The position numbers and the translations under genes were made by a program. This document shows, piece after piece, positions 30,238 to 37,710 of a stretch of 37,710 bases of DNA. Within the stretch, counting starts at the first letter, position 1; each line of letters opens with the position of its first letter. The DNA is from Candidatus Omnitrophota bacterium (GTDB lineage Bacteria > Omnitrophota > Gorgyraeia > Gygaellales > Profunditerraquicolaceae), in NCBI GenBank assembly GCA_026387405.1, contig JAPLLV010000072.1:1-37710 (forward strand). Direction: 5' to 3'. The notes under the pieces are model-generated. The model was not told where the DNA came from. It searched no databases and worked only from the letters and a program-made list of their open reading frames with translations.

Positions 30238-32098
30238 GTAATTTTATACTGGCATAACTCCGTATTGTATCCGCTATCCCCTGGCTGGTTAAACCGTATT
30301 TCTTCAATAAAACACCCCTTGCGCCGCAGGGCATAAATTCATCCGGCAGGCCGATCCTTATCACCGGCAAGTCCGTACTCTCAGTTACCGCGCTGCCAAA
30401 ACCTCCCTCTATAACACCGTCCTCAACGGTAAAAATAAATTTAGCCTGAGAGGAAACCATTTTAAACAATGCCTGGTCCAGGGGTTTTACAAAACGCGCG
30501 TTGATTAAAGTACCCTGGAACCCTTCATTCTTCAACAACTGCGCGGCCTCAATACAAGGGGCAACCATGCTGCCCAGGGCGATAATCACATAATCCTGTC
30601 CCTCTTGCAGCAGCAATTGGGCCTTACCCAATTCTATGGGCGATAACGGTAAACTTAAAGACGGCGCCTGGGCCTTAGGATACCTTATTGATACAGGGAA
30701 CTTTGAGTCCACAGCAAAGGCCAACATTGCCTCTAGTTCCGCGGCATCTGCCGGAGCCATTACCGCCAGATTCGGAATAGTGCGCAGGAAACAGATATCG
30801 AACACTCCTTGATGCGTGGCCCCGTCTTCTCCCACCACGCCCGCGCGGTCAAGACAAAAAATCACTCCCAGGTTCTGCAAGGCCACGCTCTCGATAATCT
30901 GATCATAGGCCCTTTGCAAAAAAGTAGAGTAGATCGCTATTACCGGTTTTAAACCCTGCCTGGCAAGGCCTGCGGCAAAAGTAACCGCGTGCCCTTCGGC
31001 AATACCCACATCGAAAAATCTCTCCGGATAAAGGTCGCGAAACTTATCCATCCCCGTACCCTCAGGCATAGCCGCGGTTATAGCAACCATCTTCCTGTTC
31101 TCCCTGGCCAGAGATACTAACGCCTCGCTAAAAGCGGCGGTAAAGGTTTTTTGTCCCGTAGCAACCTTGGCTATGCCTTTACCGGTTGCGATCTCAAATG
31201 GGCCGACGCTATGGAACCTTACGGGGTCATTTTCCGCCGGGGCATAACCCTTACCTTTTTTGGTAATCACGTGCAAAAGCACAGGACCTTTGATGGTCAG
31301 GATCTTTTTGATAGTGGGAATGAGACTGTTGAGGTTATGGCCGTCAAAAGGGCCGAAATAACGGAACCCCAGCTCTTCAAAGAGCACCCCCGGGATAAAT
31401 AATTCCTTAAGGCCTTTTTCGAATTTATTGGCGATCTTTACCAGGCGGCTGCCTTTAGGGATACGGGATTCCACAAATTTATCAAAAGAATCTTTAAAGC
31501 GATTGTAGATAGGCTGGGATATCAGCTTATTCAGATAATTGCTTATCGCCCCCACGTTGGGGGCAATGGACATCTCGTTAGTGTTTAAAACTACCAATAA
31601 ATCTTTTTTAAGATGCCCGGCATTATTCAAACCCTCAAAACACAACCCGCCGCTCAAGGAACCGTCTCCGATAACCGCGGCCACGCGGAACTTCGCGGCA
31701 GGCGTAATATCCCTGGCACTGGCTAATCCCAGAGCCAGAGAAACGGCGGTAGAGCTGTGCCCGGTGGTAAACGGGTCGTACGGAGATTCTTCTTTGCAGG
31801 GGAATCCGGTCAGCCCCTGGTATTGACGCAGCATATTAAAATCTTTGCACCTTCCGGTGAGTATCTTATGGGCGTAGGCCTGATGGCCCACATCCCAGAT
31901 AATCTTATCCTCGGGCGTATCCAGGCAATAATGCAGCGCGATAGCCAACTCCACTGCGCCCAGGCTGGAGGCCAGATGCCCGCCGGTCCGGGAAACCACC
32001 TCTAATATCTTCTGGCGTATCTCGGCGGCCAGTATAGGCAGTTCATCAAGCGAAAGCTTTTTCAATTCCTGCGGGTTATTGATGTTGTCTAAGAGCAT
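30218..32098 (-). CDS. dxs: 1-deoxy-D-xylulose-5-phosphate synthase
   Basis: The 626-residue protein begins with the DXS pattern (SRTGGHLASSLGAVELAIALHY). It has KIIWDVGHQAYAHKILTGR and the thiamine diphosphate motif GDGSLSGG (144-151) with NTNEMSIAPNVGA. The central transketolase domain holds DVGIAEGHAVTFAAGLA with the catalytic Glu, and a C-terminal domain completes it. It condenses pyruvate and glyceraldehyde 3-phosphate, the first step of the MEP isoprenoid pathway. GGAAG lies five bases before the ATG, which directly follows the xseB stop (TAAATG). The xseA-xseB-dxs order is common in bacteria. Confidence 0.97.
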   Translation of the reverse strand: MLLDNINNPQELKKLSLDELPILAAEIRQKILEVVSRTGGHLASSLGAVELAIALHYCLDTPEDKIIWDVGHQAYAHKILTGRCKDFNMLRQYQGLTGFPCKEESPYDPFTTGHSSTAVSLALGLASARDITPAAKFRVAAVIGDGSLSGGLCFEGLNNAGHLKKDLLVVLNTNEMSIAPNVGAISNYLNKLISQPIYNRFKDSFDKFVESRIPKGSRLVKIANKFEKGLKELFIPGVLFEELGFRYFGPFDGHNLNSLIPTIKKILTIKGPVLLHVITKKGKGYAPAENDPVRFHSVGPFEIATGKGIAKVATGQKTFTAAFSEALVSLARENRKMVAITAAMPEGTGMDKFRDLYPERFFDVGIAEGHAVTFAAGLARQGLKPVIAIYSTFLQRAYDQIIESVALQNLGVIFCLDRAGVVGEDGATHQGVFDICFLRTIPNLAVMAPADAAELEAMLAFAVDSKFPVSIRYPKAQAPSLSLPLSPIELGKAQLLLQEGQDYVIIALGSMVAPCIEAAQLLKNEGFQGTLINARFVKPLDQALFKMVSSQAKFIFTVEDGVIEGGFGSAVTESTDLPVIRIGLPDEFMPCGARGVLLKKYGLTSQGIADTIRSYASIKLHAQNNH

Positions 32099-32335
32099 TT
32101 ATTCTTCCAATTTTGCGCCATCAAGGGGCTTCAATTCAAATTCGCCTTTTTTATTTTTGGCAAGCAGATCTATCTTTTTCTTCGCGCTCTCCAGCCTCTG
32201 GTTGCAGATACGCGAGAGCTCGATACCTTCCTGATATTTTTTCAGAGCATCATCCAATGAAAGATCTCCCTTTTCCAGGTCATCGACTATTTTTTCCAGT
32301 TTTTTTAAGGCGTCCTCGTATTTTATTTCAGCCAT
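32099..32335 (-). CDS. xseB: Exodeoxyribonuclease VII small subunit
   Basis: Starting at the ATG at 32335, nine bases after AGGAGG, the 78-residue protein reads MAEIKYEDALKKLEKIVDDL, then LSLDDALKKYQEGIELSRIC and a charged C-terminus, the standard helical-hairpin XseB. The frame continues open upstream to 32479, but that extension is translation of a hairpin repeat (SLPAGRQG) and overlaps xseA, so it is not accepted. XseB binds XseA to form exonuclease VII, which digests single-stranded DNA from both ends. Confidence 0.93.
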   Translation of the reverse strand: MAEIKYEDALKKLEKIVDDLEKGDLSLDDALKKYQEGIELSRICNQRLESAKKKIDLLAKNKKGEFELKPLDGAKLEE

Positions 32336-32361
32336 TTTAAACAACCTCCTCGCTAATCTTT

Positions 32362-32455
32362 TAGTTCTCGACTCGTCAGCAAATTTATTCTTCGAGCAAC
32401 GTCCCTGCCTGCCGGCAGGCAGGGAGAAGATAAATTTGCTGGCTCGCTCGAACAA
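32362..32455. repeat. CCTGCCTGCC hairpin element, copy B
   Basis: The core palindrome is at 32404-32423. Arms CAGCAAATTTATTCTTC and GAAGATAAATTTGCTG pair with one bulge; the outer boxes are CTCGACTCG and GGCTCGCTCGAA. Compared with 12895-12980 the loop and outer boxes are the same but the arms differ together. It separates xseA and xseB. Confidence 0.88.
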
Positions 32456-32465
32456 TATTGGCGGA

Positions 32466-33797
32466 TTATTGCTTATCAATTACTCTACTTATAATTTCTC
32501 CCCGGTGCAATCTGGTCTTGAGTAAATCGCCCGGCGAAACCTGAGAAGCTTCTTTAATAATGCCCTCTCCTTCCGCCTGAAAAGTTATACTGTAACCGCG
32601 CGATAGTATGCTCAAAGGGCTTAAGGAAGAGAGCCTTCCGGAGGCCCTGGTAAACTCTGCCTGGCGGATCTTAACGAAGTGGTTTGCGGCCAAGGAAACC
32701 TGGTTAAGGCTCGTGCCGATCTTCTCCTGATAGCGCCGGATCACTGCCATGGGATTAAGTATAGCCAATTTTTTCTGGGCGCTATTAAAATTAGCGATGC
32801 TTAATTCAAAGATGTGGTCAAGGCTAAGAATCAGCCTATGCGCCAGGTCCTCCAAGTCATCCCCAAGGCTAAGGGCATAATCCGATAAAGCCCTTTTTAA
32901 ATCTTGGAACAAAGAGTCCAACCGGATTTTTAAGTCTTCTTTCTTTGGGATAACTATCTCGGCGGCAACTGAAGGGGTAGCCGCGCGCACATCCGCCACC
33001 AAGTCCGCGATAGTCCAGTCCCGCTCGTGCCCCACCGCGGAGATGACCGGGATACGGGAATTGTAGATCGCCCTGGCCACCATCTCTTCGTTAAAGGCCC
33101 AGAGGTCTTCGATACTCCCGCCTCCGCGGCCGACGATCATCACCTCGATGCGCGCACAAACAGGCGCTTGTTGATTGTAGTCATTCATATCTTTAATGGC
33201 TCCGGCAATATCTTCCTTTGCCCCTTCTCCCTGCACGCGCACCGGGTTGATGATTATGTGGACATCCTTAAACCGGCGTTCCAAGACCTGGAGTATATCT
33301 TTAATGGCCGCGCCTTGCAGTGAGGTAACCACGCCTATGCGCGAAGGGAGTTGCGGTATTGTCCTTTTATGTTCCGGAGAAAACAGCCCTTCCTTCTCCA
33401 GCTTCTGTTTTAACTGCTCCAGGGCCAGCTGCAGGCTTCCTAAACCCTTGGGTTCTATTTTATCAACGATAAGCTGGTACTGCCCCCGGGGCCCGTATAC
33501 CTCAACGCTGCCGTGGCAGATAACCTTGAGGCCGTCTTCAATCTTAAATCGAACCTCTTTTGCCAGGCGGCTGAATATTACTGCCTGTAATATGGAACCT
33601 TCGTCCTTTAAGGAGAAATAGTAATGCCCGGCGGAGGAAGGCCGGAAATTGGATATTTCTCCCTCAATCCAGATCTCACCAAAGGTATTTTCCAGAATCA
33701 GTTTAATGTCCTGGGTAATCTCGGAAACCGTATAGATATGGTCCTGGGGATTGTTTTTTTGGGAAAATAAATCTGGCTGCAGGCTATCTTTAGGCAT
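32466..33797 (-). CDS. xseA: Exodeoxyribonuclease VII large subunit
   Basis: The 443-residue protein has an N-terminal OB-fold (YTVSEITQDIKLILENTFGEIWIEGEISNFRPSSAGHYYFSLKD) and the catalytic region GRGGGSIEDLWAFNEEMVARAI, then PVISAVGHERDWTIADLVADVRAATPSVAAE. A long coiled-coil region follows and the end is LSILSRGYSITF. All are characteristic of XseA. It begins five bases after the stop of the GH39-like gene, with only a weak Shine-Dalgarno. Together with XseB it degrades single-stranded DNA during repair and recombination. Confidence 0.96.
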   Translation of the reverse strand: MPKDSLQPDLFSQKNNPQDHIYTVSEITQDIKLILENTFGEIWIEGEISNFRPSSAGHYYFSLKDEGSILQAVIFSRLAKEVRFKIEDGLKVICHGSVEVYGPRGQYQLIVDKIEPKGLGSLQLALEQLKQKLEKEGLFSPEHKRTIPQLPSRIGVVTSLQGAAIKDILQVLERRFKDVHIIINPVRVQGEGAKEDIAGAIKDMNDYNQQAPVCARIEVMIVGRGGGSIEDLWAFNEEMVARAIYNSRIPVISAVGHERDWTIADLVADVRAATPSVAAEIVIPKKEDLKIRLDSLFQDLKRALSDYALSLGDDLEDLAHRLILSLDHIFELSIANFNSAQKKLAILNPMAVIRRYQEKIGTSLNQVSLAANHFVKIRQAEFTRASGRLSSLSPLSILSRGYSITFQAEGEGIIKEASQVSPGDLLKTRLHRGEIISRVIDKQ

Positions 33798-33802
33798 TAG
33801 CG

Positions 33803-35779
33803 TTAAGGGCCCTGCTGCGTGGCCTTGGGGATTACCGTACTATTCGTCTGCTTCTCTGGTTCTGCCTGCTTGGCAGGCTCAGCTTCTTTTGCCGGCTCCG
33901 CTTGTTTCGCAGGCTCTGCTGCAGTAACAGGCGTCTTTTGTTCTGGCGTAGGAAGAGCAACCTTTGCTGTTTCCTTACCGACAGAAACGGGTTGCTCTGT
34001 TTGCTGAAGGGGTAAAACCGGTTTCTCCGGTTCGGGCACCCACTTTCTAAAAATGAGCATGGTCACTGAATAAGGATTGAGGACCAGCGTATCCTGGTAT
34101 GTGTCGTTTATCTGGATATTCTTATCTTCCTTGGGGACAAAATCACAATACAACCCGCACAAAGAATCCACGGTAAAACGCTGGTAGAGAAAACTACCTT
34201 TAAGGTTTTTTATATTCAGTTTGACGGTGCGGCTGGACAAGCTGAATTTAGCCGCCTGCTCATTAAGCCTCTGCGCCTGGATCAAGAGCTGTTTCAGGTG
34301 ACGGGGGGCATGGACCTGGGCAACGTCGGATTCGCTGCGGATGACCTTATCCAGCCTATTGGTCTTGATCATATTGAGCAGGACCCTTCTTTCTCCGTCG
34401 CTTAAGGAGGCGATATTCCTGGATAGGAAACTCTTGACTATGTCCGGGTCGATGTAATTATAAATCAGGATGATCACTTCGTCCTGTTTTTTTGTGGCGA
34501 TCAGGCCTACGAATTCATCGCTGGATTTGGCCGGGGCTATAAACATCCGGTCATCCAAGCTGTGCAGCATACGAAAGATATTATAGATAGATTTCGGCGA
34601 TCCCTTATAGCTTTGGGACTCCGCATCATACCAGAATGCCCCGGTATTCCGCATCACCCCTTCAGTATTATTCTGGAAATCCTCCATGCAGAAATACACC
34701 TGATTATCGATACCTGCCTCATACATACCCTTGAGCCTCGCCGGTATATAGCTTGCCGCGATATTCGATTTCTCATGCCTCGCAGGAGAGAGATTAATTC
34801 CTGAGTCGAAATTCCATTCGTCGATGATAAAAGGGGTGTGTTTATTGAAACGGAAATAGCTCAACCAATCGCGGATAAGGGCAATACCGGATTTCTTGTA
34901 TACCGTCGTGTCCTGCTCCGCCTTAGGGTCGGTGGAATAGGCGTGCCAGCTGATGAAATCAAGCGGAAGGCGATAATGGTAGCAGAAGCGGATCAGTTCA
35001 TAAATGAGGCTGCGCTCCGGATTGATAATGGTATTACCGTCCAGATCCTGGAACCACCAGCTCACCGAAGGGCCGCCTACGGGTATCTGCGTCTTTGTCT
35101 CATTCTCCAACTCCCTGGCTGCCTCGGCCACTGCCCGATAGATGGTCAGATACTCCTGTCTCTTGCCCAGGAAGAACTCATCGGTGTCCGGGGCGCTCCA
35201 GACCTCATACCAGATCGAATATTTCTTCTCGCAGCTCAACGTCCTCATGTGGCTCTTTAGCAGCTCTTTAAAGGCGCGGGGGTCAATGGGCGGGCTCTTC
35301 TTATCCAGGACCTTGCCCAGGCCGGCCGGGGTGCCGAATATATCCAGGACCACGATCCCGCCGGCATCGCTTATCTTCTTGATTATGGAATCGTAATTAT
35401 TCAAGAGTTCTTCCTGCGCAGGCTTGTCCTTAGCCAGCTCCTGTATCTCCCAAAGGTTATACTGGAGCCGATAAAAACCGGAAAACCCGATATCCCTATC
35501 CCAGACCTGGAGCACCTCTTGAGCCGCCATCCCTTGCGGCCAGCTCTTTTGGCGATGGGAACCCCTGCCGCTTACGTCAACATTAGGCCTGAATATCCTC
35601 GGTAAAGCGATGGTATTGGAGTTGACGTCTTGCGTCAACTCAAGGTCATCGCCCTGCTGGGCAAAACAAAAAAGCGCAAAATTTAAAATAAGAATTGTAA
35701 AACCAAGGCTTAAAAAATGAAATTTTAAGTTTTGAATTTTGGTTTTGCGATATGCGATATGCGATATGCGATTAGCCAT
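33803..35779 (-). CDS. Exported GH39-like protein lacking the usual acid/base residue
   Basis: The 658-residue protein has a signal peptide (mature start near residue 41) and a (beta/alpha)8 region resembling glycoside hydrolase family 39. Landmarks are RLQYNLWEIQEL, YEVWSAPDTDEF, VGGPSVSWWFQDLDG, FISWHAYSTDP and FIIDEWNFDSG. In active GH39 enzymes the fourth strand reads Asn-Glu-Pro; here it is Ser195-Ala196-Pro, so the acid/base Glu is gone. The nucleophile position (Glu321 in DEW) is kept. A C-terminal beta domain and an Ala-Glu-Pro-Lys repeat tail (about 600-650) follow. Residues 1-13 (MANRISHIAYRKT) come from a heptamer repeat shared with the secretin gene. It may be a carbohydrate-binding pseudoenzyme or a variant hydrolase. 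Confidence 0.8.
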   Translation of the reverse strand: MANRISHIAYRKTKIQNLKFHFLSLGFTILILNFALFCFAQQGDDLELTQDVNSNTIALPRIFRPNVDVSGRGSHRQKSWPQGMAAQEVLQVWDRDIGFSGFYRLQYNLWEIQELAKDKPAQEELLNNYDSIIKKISDAGGIVVLDIFGTPAGLGKVLDKKSPPIDPRAFKELLKSHMRTLSCEKKYSIWYEVWSAPDTDEFFLGKRQEYLTIYRAVAEAARELENETKTQIPVGGPSVSWWFQDLDGNTIINPERSLIYELIRFCYHYRLPLDFISWHAYSTDPKAEQDTTVYKKSGIALIRDWLSYFRFNKHTPFIIDEWNFDSGINLSPARHEKSNIAASYIPARLKGMYEAGIDNQVYFCMEDFQNNTEGVMRNTGAFWYDAESQSYKGSPKSIYNIFRMLHSLDDRMFIAPAKSSDEFVGLIATKKQDEVIILIYNYIDPDIVKSFLSRNIASLSDGERRVLLNMIKTNRLDKVIRSESDVAQVHAPRHLKQLLIQAQRLNEQAAKFSLSSRTVKLNIKNLKGSFLYQRFTVDSLCGLYCDFVPKEDKNIQINDTYQDTLVLNPYSVTMLIFRKWVPEPEKPVLPLQQTEQPVSVGKETAKVALPTPEQKTPVTAAEPAKQAEPAKEAEPAKQAEPEKQTNSTVIPKATQQGP

Positions 35780-35786
35780 TTATGCT
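35742..35786. repeat. GCGATAT heptamer segment identical to the secretin start region
   Basis: These 45 bases equal 16815-16859 exactly. They contain three GCGATAT units, the start ATG of the GH39-like gene and the TAA stop of ymdB (in GCATAAATGG). Next to it, an A/T-rich stretch (about 35672-35741) with inverted AATTTT-type blocks encodes the rest of the signal peptide. Confidence 0.92.
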
Positions 35787-36562
35787 AGTTTCCTTTGTAT
35801 CCTCAAAATCGACCTGGCGCGGCCGGTATCTTCGTCTACGTCTACCACTACTCCGCCCAACTGTACATTCGTCTCGGCGACATTGAATCTGGTCGGGATA
35901 GCGGTGAGGAATCTCTCCAGGACATCCTCCACCCTCCTGCCGATAACAGAATCCATCGGCCCGGTCATGCCCACATCGGTGATAAATGCTGTCCCCGCGG
36001 GGAGGATCTTCTCATCCGCGGTCTGGATATGGGTATGGGTGCCCACTACTGCCGATACCAACCCGTCCAGGTACCAGCCGAGCGCGACCTTCTCAGAGGT
36101 AGCCTCTGCGTGTATATCCACCAGGATGATCTTAGTCTCTTGCGCGATCTGTTCCACCGCCTGCCGGGTGGTCTTAAAAGGGCACTCCAGGGCCTCCATA
36201 AATACCCGGCCCTGCACATTTATCACGCCGACCTTGCTGCCGTTTTTTGTATTAAAGACATTCCATCCTCTTCCCGGAGCTCCGGAAGGGAAATTATTCG
36301 GCCGCAGGATACGGCTCTCGGTGCCGATAATTTCGAATATCTCTTTCTTCTTCCAGATATGGTCTCCTGAAGTCAACACATCTATCTCGGCATCAAACAA
36401 CTCATTGGCAACCCGCGGAGTTATACCTGAGCCGCCGGCGGCATTCTCGGCATTGGCAATAACAAAATCGAGCCGGTGCTCTTTTCTTAATTGAGGCACC
36501 AGCGTCTTTACCGCTTCCCTCCCAGGAGAACCCACTATGTCGCCTATAAATAGAATATTCAT
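35780..36562 (-). CDS. ymdB: YmdB-family metallophosphoesterase
   Basis: The 260-residue protein starts MNILFIGDIVGSPGREAVK and has ANAENAAGGSGITPR, TSGDHIWKKKEI, VDIHAEATSEK and VGTHTHIQTADE. These are the metal-binding motifs of the TIGR00282/YmdB family, a cyclic nucleotide 2',3'-phosphodiesterase linked to RNA turnover and biofilm switching in Bacillus. It lies directly after rny, a pairing found in many bacteria. The gap between them is filled by a heptamer array that ends five bases before the ATG, leaving no Shine-Dalgarno. Its TAA stop is coupled to the next ATG. Confidence 0.95.
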   Translation of the reverse strand: MNILFIGDIVGSPGREAVKTLVPQLRKEHRLDFVIANAENAAGGSGITPRVANELFDAEIDVLTSGDHIWKKKEIFEIIGTESRILRPNNFPSGAPGRGWNVFNTKNGSKVGVINVQGRVFMEALECPFKTTRQAVEQIAQETKIILVDIHAEATSEKVALGWYLDGLVSAVVGTHTHIQTADEKILPAGTAFITDVGMTGPMDSVIGRRVEDVLERFLTAIPTRFNVAETNVQLGGVVVDVDEDTGRARSILRIQRKLA

Positions 36563-36564
36563 TT

Positions 36565-36639
36565 TTTAGCGTTTAGCGGATAGCGTTTAGCGGATAGCGG
36601 ATAGTTTTTTCTAAACGCTATACGCTCTACGCTAATCTA
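36565..36639. repeat. AGCGGAT/AGCGTTT heptamer array between rny and ymdB
   Basis: Plus strand: AGCGTTT, AGCGGAT, AGCGTTT, AGCGGAT, AGCGGAT, a T-rich spacer, then the inverted units CTAAACG, CTATACG, CTCTACG, CTAATC. The TAG stop codon of rny lies at the edge, as in the two kor elements. Confidence 0.87.
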
Positions 36640-37710
36640 TTTCGCGTATTCGATCGCCCGCGTCTCGCGGATAACCGAGACCTTGATCTGACCGGGATAT
36701 TCCATACCCTCTTCTATTTTCTTACGGATCTCCCGCGCCATGTTTATCGCATCGCTATCCGAGATTTTTTCCGGCTGCACGATAACCCGGATCTCCCTGC
36801 CTGCCTGGATAGCATAGGATTTTTCCACGCCCTTGAATAGATTGGCGATCGATTCCAGTTTCTCCAGGCGTTTTATGTAGGTTTCCAGCGTCTCGCGCCG
36901 CGCCCCGGGCCGGGTGGCGCTTATGGCATCGGCGGCAATGGCCAGGACCGCGTAAAAGCTGCTCTGTTCCGCCTCTTCATGGTGCGCCTCGATCGCCGAG
37001 ACCACGATGGGAGATTCATTGTACTTCTTGGCCAACTCCGCGCCCAACTTGGCGTGCGTGCCTTCCACCTGATGGTCCACGGCCTTTCCTATATCGTGCA
37101 AAAGCCCGATGCGCCGGGCGATCTTCATATCTAAAGACAGCTCCGATGCCATTACTCCCAGAAGAAAAGATACCTCTTTAGAATGCTGCAAGGCATTCTG
37201 GCCAAAACTGGTGCGGTACCGGAGTCGGCCTAAGAGTTTGATCAGCTCCGGATGTAACCCATTCACCCCCGCCTCAAAGGCAGCGCGCTCGCCCTCTTCA
37301 CGGATCTTCTCGTCCATCTCTTTCTTGGCTTTTTCCACTACCTCTTCGATCCTGCCGGGATGGATCCTTCCGTCGCTGATCAATTTTTCCAGGGCCATGC
37401 GCGCCACTTCCCTGCGCACGGTATCAAATGCGGATAGCGTTACCGCCTCCGGCGTATCGTCGATAATCACATCCACTCCCGTAGCCATCTCAAATGCCCG
37501 GATATTCCTTCCCTCCCGGCCGATAACCCTCCCCTTCATCTCATCGCTGGGCAGGTTCACTACGCTTACCGTAGACTCAACCGTATGTTCCGCGGCACAC
37601 CTCTGTATCGCCAGGCTGATAATCTCTTTGGACTTTTTGTCCGCGACCAAGCGCAGCTCCTCTTCCTGTTTTTTGATCAAGAGGGCTTTTTCATTATTGA
37701 GCTCTTCATT
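36637..37710 (-). CDS. rny: Ribonuclease Y, N-terminus outside the window
   Basis: The frame is open to the window edge and 357 residues are visible of about 520 expected. The missing part would hold the membrane anchor and most of the coiled coil. A KH domain contains [28 protein letters not shown], and an HD domain contains [13 protein letters not shown] and [31 protein letters not shown] with the metal-binding His-Asp pair. The C-terminus ends [16 protein letters not shown], as in other RNase Y proteins. The enzyme starts mRNA decay by endonucleolytic cleavage at the membrane. Confidence 0.95.
   Translation of the reverse strand, partial: NEELNNEKALLIKKQEEELRLVADKKSKEIISLAIQRCAAEHTVESTVSVVNLPSDEMKGRVIGREGRNIRAFEMATGVDVIIDDTPEAVTLSAFDTVRREVARMALEKLISDGRIHPGRIEEVVEKAKKEMDEKIREEGERAAFEAGVNGLHPELIKLLGRLRYRTSFGQNALQHSKEVSFLLGVMASELSLDMKIARRIGLLHDIGKAVDHQVEGTHAKLGAELAKKYNESPIVVSAIEAHHEEAEQSSFYAVLAIAADAISATRPGARRETLETYIKRLEKLESIANLFKGVEKSYAIQAGREIRVIVQPEKISDSDAINMAREIRKKIEEGMEYPGQIKVSVIRETRAIEYAK

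Noticed and set aside
32336-32479. N-terminal extension of xseB overlapping xseA
   Set aside because: The extension is translated hairpin repeat (SLPAGRQG), while a strong AGGAGG precedes the internal ATG that matches XseB proteins.

Overview
This 37.7 kb window is most like the chromosome of an uncultivated, Gram-negative-type bacterium. The gene set, and above all the dense short palindromic and 7-bp-unit tandem repeats that run into reading frames, resemble genomes of Candidatus Omnitrophota (OP3). That placement is inference, because no rRNA or marker phylogeny is available here. A secretin, lipoproteins and a TonB C-terminal domain show that an outer membrane is present. Almost all genes lie on the minus strand; only a three-gene signalling operon is on the plus strand.

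Positions 1-10.7 kb (minus) hold the structural half of a Tad/Flp pilus locus. A sigma70-type promoter near 10.7 kb leads into a c-di-GMP-I (GEMM) riboswitch whose 3' end doubles as one arm of a rho-independent terminator. Below it lie eight consecutive small to mid-sized prepilin-like genes, an 842-residue protein with a prepilin-like N-terminus, a TadG-like protein, an exported protein of unknown function, tadB, tadC and a truncated exported protein.

Positions 10.8-19.1 kb (minus) hold an HTH protein of unknown function with its own promoter, and the assembly half of the Tad system. In transcription order the assembly genes are a small membrane protein, a parvulin-type lipoprotein, cpaB, a secretin fused to a TonB C-terminal domain, a single TadZ-TadA fusion protein, and a DUF192 protein. 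No prepilin peptidase is visible in the window.

Positions 19.3-23.5 kb hold tRNA-Glu(CUC) on the minus strand. On the plus strand is an operon of a FIST-domain sensor, a GAF-type histidine kinase and a receiver-GGDEF response regulator that keeps the substrate-recognition residues of a diguanylate cyclase. Together with the riboswitch this suggests a local circuit: signal, phosphorelay, c-di-GMP, pilin transcription. A 24-bp inverted repeat and tRNA-Leu(GAG) close the region.

Positions 23.5-37.7 kb (minus) are mainly housekeeping genes: rny (partial), ymdB, a GH39-like exported protein, xseA, xseB, dxs, a four-subunit 2-oxoacid:ferredoxin oxidoreductase (korDABC), gltX, a small lipoprotein, tRNA-Gln(CUG), two small membrane proteins and glnS.

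Several repeat families cut across the window. One is a TCATTGCGAG inverted repeat (five copies), one a hairpin centred on CCTGCCTGCCGGCAGGCAGG, one made of CCGCCTNCGG-type palindromes, and one made of heptamer tandem arrays with inverted arms that sit at gene junctions. Some copies are translated in frame, supply stop or start codons, or form part of signal peptides.
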